Notes: a model not told the origin generated them from the letters alone. 64,000 nt of DNA from Luteolibacter luteus (GCF_012913485.1 NZ_CP051774.1:4526001-4590000); one strand, 5' to 3'. Shown: positions 43,272 through 52,471, counted from the stretch's first letter. Translations and numbers: made by a program.

Positions 43272-44154
43272 GCGGCCCCACATCCTCGTGGAGACCCTCC
43301 GGGGATTCATGCAGGACAATGGTCTCCGCTTGAGTGCTTCGCTGGCCTTCTATGCGGCTTTCTCGATTGCGCCACTTCTGCTTGTGGCGATCTCTCTCGC
43401 TGGAGCCGTCGCCGGAGATGATGCGGTGCGGGGAGTGTTGGAGGACGAGCTTAGTTCGGGAATGGGCCCGACGGGAGCCTTTGTGATCCAGGACATGGTG
43501 GCGCATGCCCGGAAGCCGTCGGATAACCTCGTGATGTCGATGGTCGGAATCGGGCTCCTTCTTTTCGGTGCCTCCGGTGTCTTCGGAGAATTGCAGGCTT
43601 CGCTGGACCGGATGTGGAATGTCGAAACGCCTCCCTCCCATGGAGTCAAAGGTTTCATTCGTGATCGCTTCCTCTCCTTTGCCATGGTTCTTGGAACGGG
43701 TTTCCTCCTGCTGGTGTCGATGCTGCTCACCACCTGTTTGCAGGTAGTGACGGACCGCGTGGGAAGAATCGCGGAGATGCCTCCGGCAGTTTGGAACGCG
43801 GCCGCGGGCATACTGTCGTTCGCGGTGATCGCCTTGCTTTTTGCTGCGATCTTCAAAGTCCTCCCCAATGTGAAGATCGAGTGGAATGATGTCTGGGCGG
43901 GGGCGATCTTTACCTCGGGCCTCTTTGTTGTGGGGAAGGTAGGGATTGCGTGGTATCTCAGTCACGCCGCGACCGAATCAAGCTATGGATCCGCTGCCGC
44001 CCTGGTGCTGGTGCTCATGTGGCTCCATTACTCGTCCATGATCTTGCTATTCGGCGCGGAGTTTACCCAAGTCTACGCGAGCCGGCGGGGAGTAGGCATC
44101 ACGAGCCGACCGGCAACCGCTCGGGTGAAGGCAGCGTCGCGCGGCCTGAATTGA
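43246..44154 (+). CDS. YihY/BrkB-family membrane protein
   Basis: A 302-residue inner-membrane protein with about six helices. The family pattern is FMQDNGLRLSASLAFYAAFS followed by IAPLLLVAISLAGAV, then GFIRDRFLSFAMVLGTGFLL and VLMWLHYSSMILLFGAEFTQ. Once called ribonuclease BN in error; function remains unknown. It starts inside the SDR gene and overlaps the convergent gene at its end by 56 bp. Confidence 0.92.
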   Translation: MEEKSSTAKRPHILVETLRGFMQDNGLRLSASLAFYAAFSIAPLLLVAISLAGAVAGDDAVRGVLEDELSSGMGPTGAFVIQDMVAHARKPSDNLVMSMVGIGLLLFGASGVFGELQASLDRMWNVETPPSHGVKGFIRDRFLSFAMVLGTGFLLLVSMLLTTCLQVVTDRVGRIAEMPPAVWNAAAGILSFAVIALLFAAIFKVLPNVKIEWNDVWAGAIFTSGLFVVGKVGIAWYLSHAATESSYGSAAALVLVLMWLHYSSMILLFGAEFTQVYASRRGVGITSRPATARVKAASRGLN

Positions 44155-44602
44155 GACGCCGTTGCTCTACCTCATCACGCTGTCGCTTGGCGGATTTGGC
44201 CAAGGCCTCGAAGTCGACGCCGGTCCACTCGGGATAAAGGGAGGCCACTTCACCGAGGACGGTCCAGAGGAGGCGCTTGCCTTGAATGCCAAGCGCGAGG
44301 ATTTCCAGCGCTTCGAAATATCCGAGCTTTCCCGGTTCGAGGCCGTCCCACATCAGCTTCAGCTTGCCTGCGCGGGCACCGACGTCGCCAGTCACTTTGG
44401 CGATGATTTTCTCCTCCATGCCGGCTCTCCGGATCAGTGCTGTCAGAAGGTCCCGGTCGCCCGAAACCTCCTCCTGAAGGTTCTGGAAGAAGAGACGTTC
44501 GGTATCATCCTCCTGGCGCTTGGCCAGATCTCCGATCAACAAGATAGCGCCGGTGGCTCCTGCGAGATGATCGTTGAGGTAGTGTTCGAAAGCGTTTTCC
44601 AT
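44099..44602 (-). CDS. Helical protein of unknown function (ferritin-like fold possible)
   Basis: A 167-residue, mostly helical, acidic/basic-mixed protein. Residues 5-20 (FEHYLNDHLAGATGAILLIG), 31-60 (DDTERLFFQNLQEEVSGDRD) and 95-125 read as amphipathic helices, as in ferritin-like four-helix proteins of the DUF892/PA2169 kind, but metal-ligand motifs are not clear. Its 3' end overlaps yihY by 56 bp tail to tail, which is unusual but tolerable because both frames have strong protein character. Confidence 0.7.
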   Translation of the reverse strand: MENAFEHYLNDHLAGATGAILLIGDLAKRQEDDTERLFFQNLQEEVSGDRDLLTALIRRAGMEEKIIAKVTGDVGARAGKLKLMWDGLEPGKLGYFEALEILALGIQGKRLLWTVLGEVASLYPEWTGVDFEALAKSAKRQRDEVEQRRLNSGRATLPSPERLPVGS

Positions 44603-44998
44603 GGTTTCCCACGGTCACGGATTGAACATGCGTAGGCGGCGGAAGGGGCGGGGGCGGACGTTGCGAGGTTGGAGCATTCCAAGAAGCGCGAGGGCGAGAT
44701 GGCGACGGAGATTCATGGCGCGCCTTTTAGCGCATGACATGCCAGTTTCGGGTGGACGGCTTCTCCTGATGTTTCAGCGAGTTGAACCTAACGTTGCCTA
44801 GCGCCGATTTTGCGTTGGCTCGGATTTGCACCGCCAAGGGCGATGGCCCTTTGCAATTTGCAAATGGAGGGGATCGGAGCTTTCCTATCCGATGCGATAA
44901 GAACGGGGACTCCAGCCTCGTTCGCAGTGGAACGAGACCTGCGATGACAACAGGGAGAGAGCCGCTGTTATTGTGGCCTTAGCACACCATTTCGATCC
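44603..44998. other. Divergent intergenic region before the lipid-type operon
   Basis: 396 bp between a minus-strand gene and the operon at 44999. It contains a symmetric element TTTGCAATTTGCAAA at 44850-44864 and, on the minus strand, a 33-codon frame (44615-44716, Arg-rich) that I do not trust. Promoters for both directions must lie here. Confidence 0.5.
44850..44864. promoter_or_regulatory. Candidate operator: TTTGCAA-T-TTGCAAA
   Basis: A perfect 7 bp inverted repeat around one central base, about 135 bp before the operon at 44999 and within AT-rich sequence. The form suits a dimeric regulator. No regulator gene is adjacent, and the site was seen only once. Confidence 0.35.
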
Positions 44999-47245
44999 AT
45001 GTTCCGTCTTCTGCCTTGGAAGTTCTTCGTGAAGCATGCGGCACGCCGCTACGGAGTGCTGGATCCGGCGATGTTGCTCGCGAAGATGCGCCGATTCGCC
45101 CAGCCCTCGGAAGTTGCAGAGCCGCTGGAATTGCTCCGTGCGGGAATTGTCTTCCACGCCCGAGGTCTCGTGAACGCGAAGGCAATCCAGCATAATCTCG
45201 ACTGGGTATGGCCCTACTGGGTAGAGCGGCAATTCAATCCGAACGACAGCTCCTTCGTCCCGCGTGCCTTCTCCTTCAGTCACATCAATTTAACGCACCG
45301 GAATTGGACAGCCGTGGGGCTGCCAGGAGTAGGGGCGTATCCCATCGTCGATCCTCGCGGGCTGGTTACTCCCTTGCACGATGGATGGTCGTTGGATTTC
45401 TGGATGGTGACGGAGCGGCGCCGGCGCCTGCTGCCGAGCAAGCTGGACGATCGTTCCGTGACGCAGCGCTTGCTCCTCGAGCCGACTCTCATGGTGGCGA
45501 CCCGAATCGAGAAAGACGGGCTGTTTCTCGACCTGTCCACGCGGATGATCGTGAGGGATGATGGCGCGCCGGAGTTGTGCACAGAGGTGAAGGCTCTCTC
45601 TGATGAGGACGGTTGGCTGGTGGTCGCGGTGCGCCCTTATAATCCAGAAGGCGTCCAGTTTATCAACAAGCTGGAATATGATCCGGCTTCTTCATCGTTC
45701 CGCGTGAACGACGAGGCCACGGTAAAACTCAATGATCGCCCCGATTCTTTGCGGCTTGCGCACTATGCGGAGGGCGATGTCTATCTCGACCTGCCGGGAG
45801 ATGCCGAGCAACGCGAGGTCAAATGCGATGTGGGCATGGCGACCGGGGCGGCGCTATTCCGGATCCATGCCGGACAAGCGCGAGAGCTGGGTATTTCGGT
45901 GACCTTGGAGCGCGATCTGAAGGAACTGCCTGCGCGGGCGAAGGATGTGAAGCTTTCCTGGTCTCATGCCTTGGGGGGGATGGCCAAGCTCCAGGTTCCG
46001 GATGAGCGGATGCAGTTCCTCTATGACGCGGCGGTGCGCACGGTGCTGCTGCTCTCGGCGAATGATCTGGTTCCGGGGCCGTATACTTACCGGCGCTTCT
46101 GGTTCCGGGACGCCTGCCTGATGCTTCATCCTCTCATCGCGATCGGGATGCTGGATCGGGCACAGCGGGTCATCGCGGAATTTCCGTCACGACAGACGGC
46201 AGCGGGCTACTTCCTCTCGCAAGAGGGAGAATGGGACTCGAATGGGCAGGTTCTCTGGATCGTGGCGCGACATGCCGAGATGACGGGTGCCACGCTGAGT
46301 CCGGAGATGAACCAAGCCTTGAAGAAGGGCATGCAATGGCTGGCTCGCAAGCGACTGACGGGCGACGAGCCCAAGGGAACGAAGGGGCTGTTGCCAGCTG
46401 GATTCAGTGCGGAGCACCTTGGCCCGAACGATTACTACTACTGGGACGACTACTGGGCTTGGGGTGGATTGAAGGAGGTCGCGAAGTACTGGCGTTTGAC
46501 CGGGGATGCGGAGGCGGCCAAGGAGGCCGAAACCTTGGCTGGGGAGTATGCGAGAAGCATCGAAGAGAGCATCGGGGGTATCCCGCCGAAGTGCTCGTTG
46601 GGTGCAATTCCCGCGGCTCCGGGCCGGAGGATGGACGCCGGAGCGATCGGTTCGATGGTGGCGGACTATCCCTTGCAGCTTTATCCGCCGGGTGAGGCTC
46701 GCTTGGCAAAGACGGCAGATTTCCTGATGGAGCGTTGCTTTCACGGCGGCGGCTTCTTCCAAGAGATGATCCACTCGGGGATCAATGCGTACCTTACGCT
46801 GGACATTGCGCAGACTTTGCTTCGTGCGGAGGATCCACGCTTCGCAGCGCTCATCCGGCGGGTGGCAGATCTCGCTTCGCCCACCGGGCAATGGCCCGAA
46901 GCGATTCATCCTCTCACACTCGGCGGCTGCATGGGGGACGGCCAGCACGGCTGGGCTGCGGCGGAATGGATCATGATGCTGAGGAATTGTTTCGTGCGTG
47001 AAGAGGAGGATCATCTCGTGATCGGTTCGGGTATCCTGCCGGAATGGTTGGAGGGTGGGAGAAAGGTGGGCTTCGGCCCGACCTTCACCGCTTGGGGACC
47101 GGTTTCGGTCCGTATTGAAAGAGATCACATTCATCTTGAGAGCGCATGGCGCGGGCAAGCTCCCCGCGTTCTCATCCAGATTCCCGGCTACGTACCCGTG
47201 GAGACGAAGGCAGGCATTTATTCCTATCCGCTTGAGAAATCATGA
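44999..47245 (+). CDS. Six-hairpin glycosidase-like protein
   Basis: A 748-residue protein without a signal peptide. Residues ~60-310 look beta-rich; ~340-690 read as an (alpha/alpha)6 toroid with RFWFRDACLMLHPLIAIGML, EGEWDSNGQVLWIVARH and DYYYWDDYWAWGGLKEVAKY, patterns seen in glucoamylase, amylo-1,6-glucosidase and related enzymes. The Asp/Glu-rich aromatic motifs are candidates for catalytic acids, but I cannot assign a GH family. ATG 44999. It overlaps the GT4 gene by 4 bp, so the two are co-translated; a cytoplasmic glycan or glycolipid is the likely context. Confidence 0.72.
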   Translation: MFRLLPWKFFVKHAARRYGVLDPAMLLAKMRRFAQPSEVAEPLELLRAGIVFHARGLVNAKAIQHNLDWVWPYWVERQFNPNDSSFVPRAFSFSHINLTHRNWTAVGLPGVGAYPIVDPRGLVTPLHDGWSLDFWMVTERRRRLLPSKLDDRSVTQRLLLEPTLMVATRIEKDGLFLDLSTRMIVRDDGAPELCTEVKALSDEDGWLVVAVRPYNPEGVQFINKLEYDPASSSFRVNDEATVKLNDRPDSLRLAHYAEGDVYLDLPGDAEQREVKCDVGMATGAALFRIHAGQARELGISVTLERDLKELPARAKDVKLSWSHALGGMAKLQVPDERMQFLYDAAVRTVLLLSANDLVPGPYTYRRFWFRDACLMLHPLIAIGMLDRAQRVIAEFPSRQTAAGYFLSQEGEWDSNGQVLWIVARHAEMTGATLSPEMNQALKKGMQWLARKRLTGDEPKGTKGLLPAGFSAEHLGPNDYYYWDDYWAWGGLKEVAKYWRLTGDAEAAKEAETLAGEYARSIEESIGGIPPKCSLGAIPAAPGRRMDAGAIGSMVADYPLQLYPPGEARLAKTADFLMERCFHGGGFFQEMIHSGINAYLTLDIAQTLLRAEDPRFAALIRRVADLASPTGQWPEAIHPLTLGGCMGDGQHGWAAAEWIMMLRNCFVREEEDHLVIGSGILPEWLEGGRKVGFGPTFTAWGPVSVRIERDHIHLESAWRGQAPRVLIQIPGYVPVETKAGIYSYPLEKS

Positions 47246-48528
47246 GAATCGCGATGTTCACCAATACCTACCTGCCTCACGTGGGAGGGGTCGCGAGGTC
47301 GGTGAAGACCCTTGAGGATGCGTGCCGGCGCTTTGGTCACGAAGTGAAGGTCGTTGCTCCCGAGTTCGATGGTGCGGAGGTTTCCGAGGACGTTCTCCGG
47401 GTGCCAGCGATCCAGAAATTCAATGGCAGCGACTTTTGTGTGCGTCTGCCCATGCCCAATGTGATCCGCGACTTCATCGAAGACTTCGGGCCGGATGTGA
47501 TCCATAGCCACCATCCGTTCCTCTTGGGGGACGCGGCCTTGCGGGAATCGTGGAAGATGCAGGTGCCGATTCTCTTTACGCATCACACGCTGTACGAGCG
47601 TTACACCCACTATGTGCCGCTTGATTCCCTGGCCTTGAAACGGATGGCGATTCAATTGGCCACGGAGTACTGCAATCTCTGCGATCAGGTGATCGCCCCC
47701 AGCGATAGCATCGCCAAACTGCTTCATGATCGCATGGTGATCACGCCCATCCGCTCGATTCCCACGGGGATCGATACGGAGAACTTTGCTGCGGGAGATG
47801 GACCGCGCTTTCGGCAATCTGCTGGAATTCCCTTGGAAGCGAGAGTCATCGGTCATGTGGGACGCCTGGCGAGGGAGAAGAACCTGATTTTCCTCTGCGA
47901 AGCCGTGGCGCTTCGTTTGAAGGGAGATCCGCAGTCGCTGTTCCTTGTTGTTGGAGATGGCGATGCGCGGGAAGAGATGGTTGGCATCTTCGAAAAGGCA
48001 GGATGCGGGAAGCAGGTCCACTTTGCAGGAAAGAAGAGCGGGCAGGAGCTTGCGGATGCTTACGCCGCGATGGACTGGTTTGTCTTCGCCTCGCAGACCG
48101 AGACACAGGGGATCGTGCTGGCCGAGGCGATGGCGGCGGGCAAGCCGGTGGTGGCGTTGGATGGTCCGGGAGTCCGCGAGATCGTGGAAGACGGGGCGAA
48201 TGGCATCCTGCTTAGAGCGGATGCTCCTGCGGAGGAATTCGCCTCCGCATTGGAGATGTTGATGGCTGATGAGGTCTTCTCGGGTGCCTGTTCGGAAAGG
48301 GCACGTGAGTCCGCCGAGATCTATACCACCGATCATTGCGCGCGTCAGATGATCCGCTGCTATGAGGAACTCATCGAAAGCCATGATCGCATCTTCGATG
48401 ATGATCCGATGCCTTGGGATCGATTGATGGCAAGCGTCGAGGTCGAGTGGGATCTTCTGTCGGCGAAGGTGTCCGCAGCGGCTGCCGCGGTGATCGAAAC
48501 CCCAGCAACGGAGGCCAGCCTTGATTAG
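47242..48528 (+). CDS. GT4 glycosyltransferase, diacylglycerol glucosyltransferase-like
   Basis: A 428-residue GT-B fold enzyme. The N-terminus MRIAMFTNTYLPHVGGVARS plus FGPDVIHSHHPFLLGDAALR, ILFTHHTLYERYTHYVP and CNLCDQVIAPSDSI resemble bacterial 1,2-diacylglycerol glucosyltransferases and PimB-like mannosyltransferases. The C-terminal donor domain has VGDGDAREEMVGIFEKAG and the EX7E region ETQGIVLAEAMAAGKPVVAL. It probably uses a nucleotide sugar to glycosylate a membrane lipid. It overlaps both neighbours (4 bp and 8 bp). Confidence 0.88.
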   Translation: MRIAMFTNTYLPHVGGVARSVKTLEDACRRFGHEVKVVAPEFDGAEVSEDVLRVPAIQKFNGSDFCVRLPMPNVIRDFIEDFGPDVIHSHHPFLLGDAALRESWKMQVPILFTHHTLYERYTHYVPLDSLALKRMAIQLATEYCNLCDQVIAPSDSIAKLLHDRMVITPIRSIPTGIDTENFAAGDGPRFRQSAGIPLEARVIGHVGRLAREKNLIFLCEAVALRLKGDPQSLFLVVGDGDAREEMVGIFEKAGCGKQVHFAGKKSGQELADAYAAMDWFVFASQTETQGIVLAEAMAAGKPVVALDGPGVREIVEDGANGILLRADAPAEEFASALEMLMADEVFSGACSERARESAEIYTTDHCARQMIRCYEELIESHDRIFDDDPMPWDRLMASVEVEWDLLSAKVSAAAAAVIETPATEASLD

Positions 48529-50953
48529 TCGCATCGCAGTCCGGGTCAGGTGGCTGCGGCGAAAAATCAGCCGCACGCATTGGGCCGCCCGCATGTTCGG
48601 TATTCGAACTCCGGAGGGGGAGGCGGATGAACCCGGATTGATCATGGTCCAGATCGACGGGCTTTCCCGAGCGCAGTTGGAGAAGGCCGTGCAGGAGGGG
48701 AACATGCCATTTCTGGCGCGCCTGATCCGGAGGAAGCATTTCACGCTGGAGAATTTCTACTCCGGGGTTCCCTCGACCACGCCGGCTGTCCAAGGCGAGA
48801 TCTTCTACGGCGTGCGTGCCGCTGTTCCGAGCTTCCAGTTTCTCTGCCGTGACCAAGCGAAGATCCTCCGCATGTATGAGGCGGAGGCTGCGGCGGAGAT
48901 CGAGCAGGAGATGCTCAAGGAGTGCAGTGAGCCCTTGCTCAAGGGAGGGCACTCCTACTCGAACATCTACCGTGCGGGATCGGTCCGCTCGCGCTACTGC
49001 TCGCAGGATCTGGCACCGGACGAACTGCTCCGGCAACTGCACCCGCTGAAAACGGTTCTGCTTTCGATCGCCTATGCACCGCGCATCCTGCGGATGATCG
49101 GGCTGGCGATCCTGGAAGCGGTCCTCGGGCTGGTGGATGCCGTGAAGGGACTGTATGAGCGCGAGGATTTCCTGACGGAGATGGCCTTCGTACCCGCGAG
49201 GGTGGTGGTCTGCATCGCACTGCGGGAGATGATCCGCTTTCGCGTGCTGCTCGATATCGAACGCGGTGTGCAGACCATTCATGCGAACTTCCTCGGGTAT
49301 GATGAGCAGTCCCACCGTCGCGGGCCCTCGTCGGATTTTGCCCACTGGACCCTGAAGGGCATTGATCGGGCGATCCGTGACATTTACCGGGCTGCGAATC
49401 ATTCCACCTATCGCGACTACGAGCTGATGATCTATTCCGATCACGGCCAAGAGGCGACGGAGCCCTACGAACGCAGATTCGGGCGCGGTCTCGACACGGC
49501 ATTGGCTGGAGTCTTTGCGCGCGGACCCCTTGATGGCGCGCCGGTGTGGATGCGGAAGATGCCTGAGTTGGTAGGCAATACCCTGGACCGGTGCCGGAAC
49601 CTCATGGGGCTGAAGCCGAAGAACCAATGCAGTGACGGAACCCCCGATCCCGCGAAAGAGATCATCGTCACGGCGATGGGGCCGATAGGGCACATTTATT
49701 TGCCGAAGAAGCCGGTGGACGCGGAGATGGTGGACTATGCCCGGGCGATGATCGTGGAGGCAGGCATTCCCTTGGTGATGTGGCGGAAGCCGGATGGAGA
49801 GATCGCCGCGATGAACTCCCGCGGTCTGTGGGCCTTGGCGGGGGATCGCGCCGAAGTTCTTGGCGAGAAGCACCCCTTCCTCGATGAAACGTCGGAGGAT
49901 CTGGCGCAACTCTGCCGTCATCGCCATGCAGGCGATTTTGTGATCAGCGGCTGGGACCCGCGTGGCAAGCCGCTGACCTTTCCGATGGAGAATGGCGCGC
50001 ATTGCGGACCGGGCTCTGAAGAAACCCGGGGCTTCCTGCTGGTGCCCGATCGCATCCGGCGCTGGCACCTCTCGCATCTCGCGAGAACGGCGGACAGGGT
50101 GCGAGGAGAAGACTTGCGGAAGATCGCGCTTCATTTCCTCGGGCGCGATGGCGTGCGGGAAGAGCGTGTGCCGGAACAATCGGTTCGCAGGAAGGATCTG
50201 CCTTTGCGGGTGATGACCTACAACATCCACAGTTGCGTGGGGATCGATGGGAAGATCCGTCCAGAGCGAGTGGCGAGGGTGATCAACCATTTCGATCCCG
50301 ATATCGTGGCTGTCCAAGAGGTGGATGCGCACCGGTCCCGATCGCGGGGACATGATCAGGCGCAGCTCATTGCCGATCACCTGAGGATGACCCATGTCTT
50401 CCAGACGATGCTAGAGGAAGAGAAAGAGCGCTATGGCATCGCGGTCTTCGCACGCTTTCCGTTCAAGATACTGAAGGCCGCGCATTTGACTCCGGCGGAC
50501 CGGAAAATTTTTCGCGAAGCCCGCGGGGCGATCTGGCTGAAGATCGAGCCGGAAGGAGGGGCGCCTTTTCATTTCATAAATACGCACTTCGGTCTGGGCC
50601 GTAACGAACGCCGGCAGCAGGCGGAGGAATTGTTAGGTAACGCATGGCTTGGCGGACTGTCCGACGACGAGCCTGTGATTCTCTGCGGGGATTTCAACAC
50701 CGGCCCGCGGTCCCCGGTGTTTGCGCGGTTGCGCTCACGTTTGCGGGATGCGCAGCTCGCGGTGGAGGGGCACAAGCCATGCGCCACTTTCTCTTCGGTG
50801 AAGCCGCTGCTGAGAATCGATCATGTGTTCGTGAGCCGCCATTTCTCGGTGGAGGCGATCGAACGTCCCGATACGCCCACGGCCGTGATCGCTTCGGATC
50901 ATCTGCCGCTCTGCGTGGAACTCACCCTTCATGCAAACGGTTGCGACAAGTAG
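48521..50953 (+). CDS. Alkaline-phosphatase-superfamily/EEP fusion protein
   Basis: An 810-residue cytosolic-looking protein with two hydrolase domains. The N-terminal part (about 38-530) is phosphodiesterase/nucleotide-pyrophosphatase-like, with VQIDGLS, a probable Thr nucleophile in GVPSTTPAVQGEIFYG and metal ligands in YSDHGQEATEPY. The C-terminal part (560-810) is an endonuclease/exonuclease/phosphatase domain with MTYNIHS, VQEVDAH, NTHFG, CGDFNTGPRS and ASDHLP. Hydrophobic helices lie near 165-215. The start is TTG 48521, supported by GGAGG 7 bp upstream; no good ATG is nearby. EEP enzymes include sphingomyelinases, nucleases and inositol phosphatases. Confidence 0.88.
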   Translation: MISRIAVRVRWLRRKISRTHWAARMFGIRTPEGEADEPGLIMVQIDGLSRAQLEKAVQEGNMPFLARLIRRKHFTLENFYSGVPSTTPAVQGEIFYGVRAAVPSFQFLCRDQAKILRMYEAEAAAEIEQEMLKECSEPLLKGGHSYSNIYRAGSVRSRYCSQDLAPDELLRQLHPLKTVLLSIAYAPRILRMIGLAILEAVLGLVDAVKGLYEREDFLTEMAFVPARVVVCIALREMIRFRVLLDIERGVQTIHANFLGYDEQSHRRGPSSDFAHWTLKGIDRAIRDIYRAANHSTYRDYELMIYSDHGQEATEPYERRFGRGLDTALAGVFARGPLDGAPVWMRKMPELVGNTLDRCRNLMGLKPKNQCSDGTPDPAKEIIVTAMGPIGHIYLPKKPVDAEMVDYARAMIVEAGIPLVMWRKPDGEIAAMNSRGLWALAGDRAEVLGEKHPFLDETSEDLAQLCRHRHAGDFVISGWDPRGKPLTFPMENGAHCGPGSEETRGFLLVPDRIRRWHLSHLARTADRVRGEDLRKIALHFLGRDGVREERVPEQSVRRKDLPLRVMTYNIHSCVGIDGKIRPERVARVINHFDPDIVAVQEVDAHRSRSRGHDQAQLIADHLRMTHVFQTMLEEEKERYGIAVFARFPFKILKAAHLTPADRKIFREARGAIWLKIEPEGGAPFHFINTHFGLGRNERRQQAEELLGNAWLGGLSDDEPVILCGDFNTGPRSPVFARLRSRLRDAQLAVEGHKPCATFSSVKPLLRIDHVFVSRHFSVEAIERPDTPTAVIASDHLPLCVELTLHANGCDK

Positions 50954-51599
50954 GCGATGGCGGAGACATCGCGGGAAGCTGGTCATCGCTCTCGGAGCCG
51001 TGGCACTGATTGCGTGGTTTCTCTACGCCCACAAGGGCGAGTTGAACCGCGAGACGCTTGTCGCCTACGGGCAGGGACTTCATGCAGTCACTTTCATCCT
51101 CGCCTTCCTCGTCCTGCCGCTCGTTGGCTTTCCGGTGAGTATCTTCCTGTTCCTCGCCGGCGTAAGGTTCGGGCTTCAGGGGGGGATGCTGGTATCCGGC
51201 ATCGCGGTGCTGTTTCACAACTTCGCGGCGTTCCGGTTGGCACACGGCCTCTTTCGCAGCCGGGTGCGGAACCGCTTGCGGAGAGCAGGGCACAACATTC
51301 CCTCGATCAAGCCCGAGCACCGGGTTTGGTTCACGGCACTCTTCGCGGCGCTGCACGGGCCTCCCTATATCGCGAAGCTCTACCTGCTAGCACTTACGGA
51401 CATTCCGTTGCGCATCTACTTCTGGGTGGGCGCGCCGATCTATGTCGCCTTCTGCATCATCCCGGTCGGCGCAGGCAGCGCGGTCATGAACTTCGATCCG
51501 AAATGGATCTACATCCTTGTTGGCGCATCCGTCGCGCTCTTGCTCTTCGGCTATTGGCTGAAGAACCGCTTCGGATCGGTGATCAAGGGCGAGGGATGA
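50931..51599 (+). CDS. TVP38/TMEM64 (VTT-domain) membrane protein
   Basis: A 222-residue inner-membrane protein. It starts with a basic stretch and helix (KLVIALGAVALIAWFLY), then VTT-type segments such as FLVLPLVGFPVSIFLFLAGV and RFGLQGGMLVSGIAVLFHNF, and ends with two further helices. DedA/VTT proteins include lipid scramblases and polyprenyl-phosphate flippases. It overlaps the fusion gene by 23 bp. VTT, EEP and phospholipase D domains are often co-encoded in bacteria, supporting a phospholipid role for this operon. Confidence 0.87.
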   Translation: MQTVATSRRWRRHRGKLVIALGAVALIAWFLYAHKGELNRETLVAYGQGLHAVTFILAFLVLPLVGFPVSIFLFLAGVRFGLQGGMLVSGIAVLFHNFAAFRLAHGLFRSRVRNRLRRAGHNIPSIKPEHRVWFTALFAALHGPPYIAKLYLLALTDIPLRIYFWVGAPIYVAFCIIPVGAGSAVMNFDPKWIYILVGASVALLLFGYWLKNRFGSVIKGEG

Positions 51600-51605
51600 G
51601 CGGCA

Positions 51606-52469
51606 TCACATGCCTGCGAGGCGATGATTCATCGCCACGGAGCGGCGCAGGGCACGCATGACATCGATCATCGGGATGTGTCCCTTGGCCGCACTGCGAC
51701 ACTGCTCGCTCACGAAAGCATTCCGGCTGACGTGGCGGCCGATTTCGCTGAAAAGCTGGCGCATCTGGGTGTCGATCAGGCCGAGCTGGGCCTTGTGCGA
51801 GGAGATGTCCCGGTTGGCCTGGCCGATTTGCTGGAAGGCTACGGAAGCCTCGGCGCGATGCTTCTGTTTCTCCTCGGTGAGCACAGTGTCGAGGGCATCC
51901 ACCTTGGCATCACCTTCGGCAATCGAGGTCGCGATGGTATCGCGAGCCTGCTTGAGCTCGGTGAAGCGGATTTTCAGCTCCACCATGCGGGCCTTGGTCT
52001 TCTCGACCGCGTCGCCGGATGCGTCGCGTTCAAGGACCTCCAGCTTCATTTTGAGACCGTCGTAGATCCGGCGGATCTCGCGGGCCTGCTGGATGACGGA
52101 ATCACGTTCCCGGGAAAGCTTTTCCAGCTCTGCCAAGAGGGTGACGCGTTCGGTCTCGAGATCCTGCTGGGAGTCGGATTTTGCTCCCAACAGGGTCGAA
52201 CGCTGTTCGTGGGCGTCGGCCAGGATCGCCTCGCACTCGTCGAGTTTTTCCCGGATCTCATCCCGCTCCTTCATCAGCTTGCGGAGGTTCCAGTACTCCA
52301 CACCCAGCTCTTCCACTTCCTCGACGCGTTCCCAGACAGATTGTCCGAGAACCTGCTCCGCTTCGCGCAGCAGGTGCATTTCGGCGGCAGCTTCAGCCAT
52401 GCGCCTTTGGCGACGATTAACGCCAAAGGCTTGGGCAAAACGGGCGAGGAAGTAGCGGGTGGGGGTCAT
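51606..52469 (-). CDS. Coiled-coil protein in the acs operon
   Basis: A 287-residue protein. Residues ~65-235 are a nearly continuous heptad-type coiled coil rich in Glu, Lys, Leu and Gln (RDEIREKLDECEAILADAHE, KLEVLERDASGDAVEKTKAR). The ends are shorter helices; no membrane segment. It begins 2 bp after the acs stop. No named family was recognised; related coiled-coil proteins of this sort occur as structural or scaffold proteins. Its convergent neighbour at 51599 ends 6 bp away. Confidence 0.72.
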   Translation of the reverse strand: MTPTRYFLARFAQAFGVNRRQRRMAEAAAEMHLLREAEQVLGQSVWERVEEVEELGVEYWNLRKLMKERDEIREKLDECEAILADAHEQRSTLLGAKSDSQQDLETERVTLLAELEKLSRERDSVIQQAREIRRIYDGLKMKLEVLERDASGDAVEKTKARMVELKIRFTELKQARDTIATSIAEGDAKVDALDTVLTEEKQKHRAEASVAFQQIGQANRDISSHKAQLGLIDTQMRQLFSEIGRHVSRNAFVSEQCRSAAKGHIPMIDVMRALRRSVAMNHRLAGM

Positions 52470-52471
52470 TC

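Noticed and set aside
44615..44716. 33-codon minus-strand ORF upstream of the helical protein gene
   Set aside because: Arg/Leu-rich, no conserved pattern, no ribosome-binding site; not distinguishable from chance.
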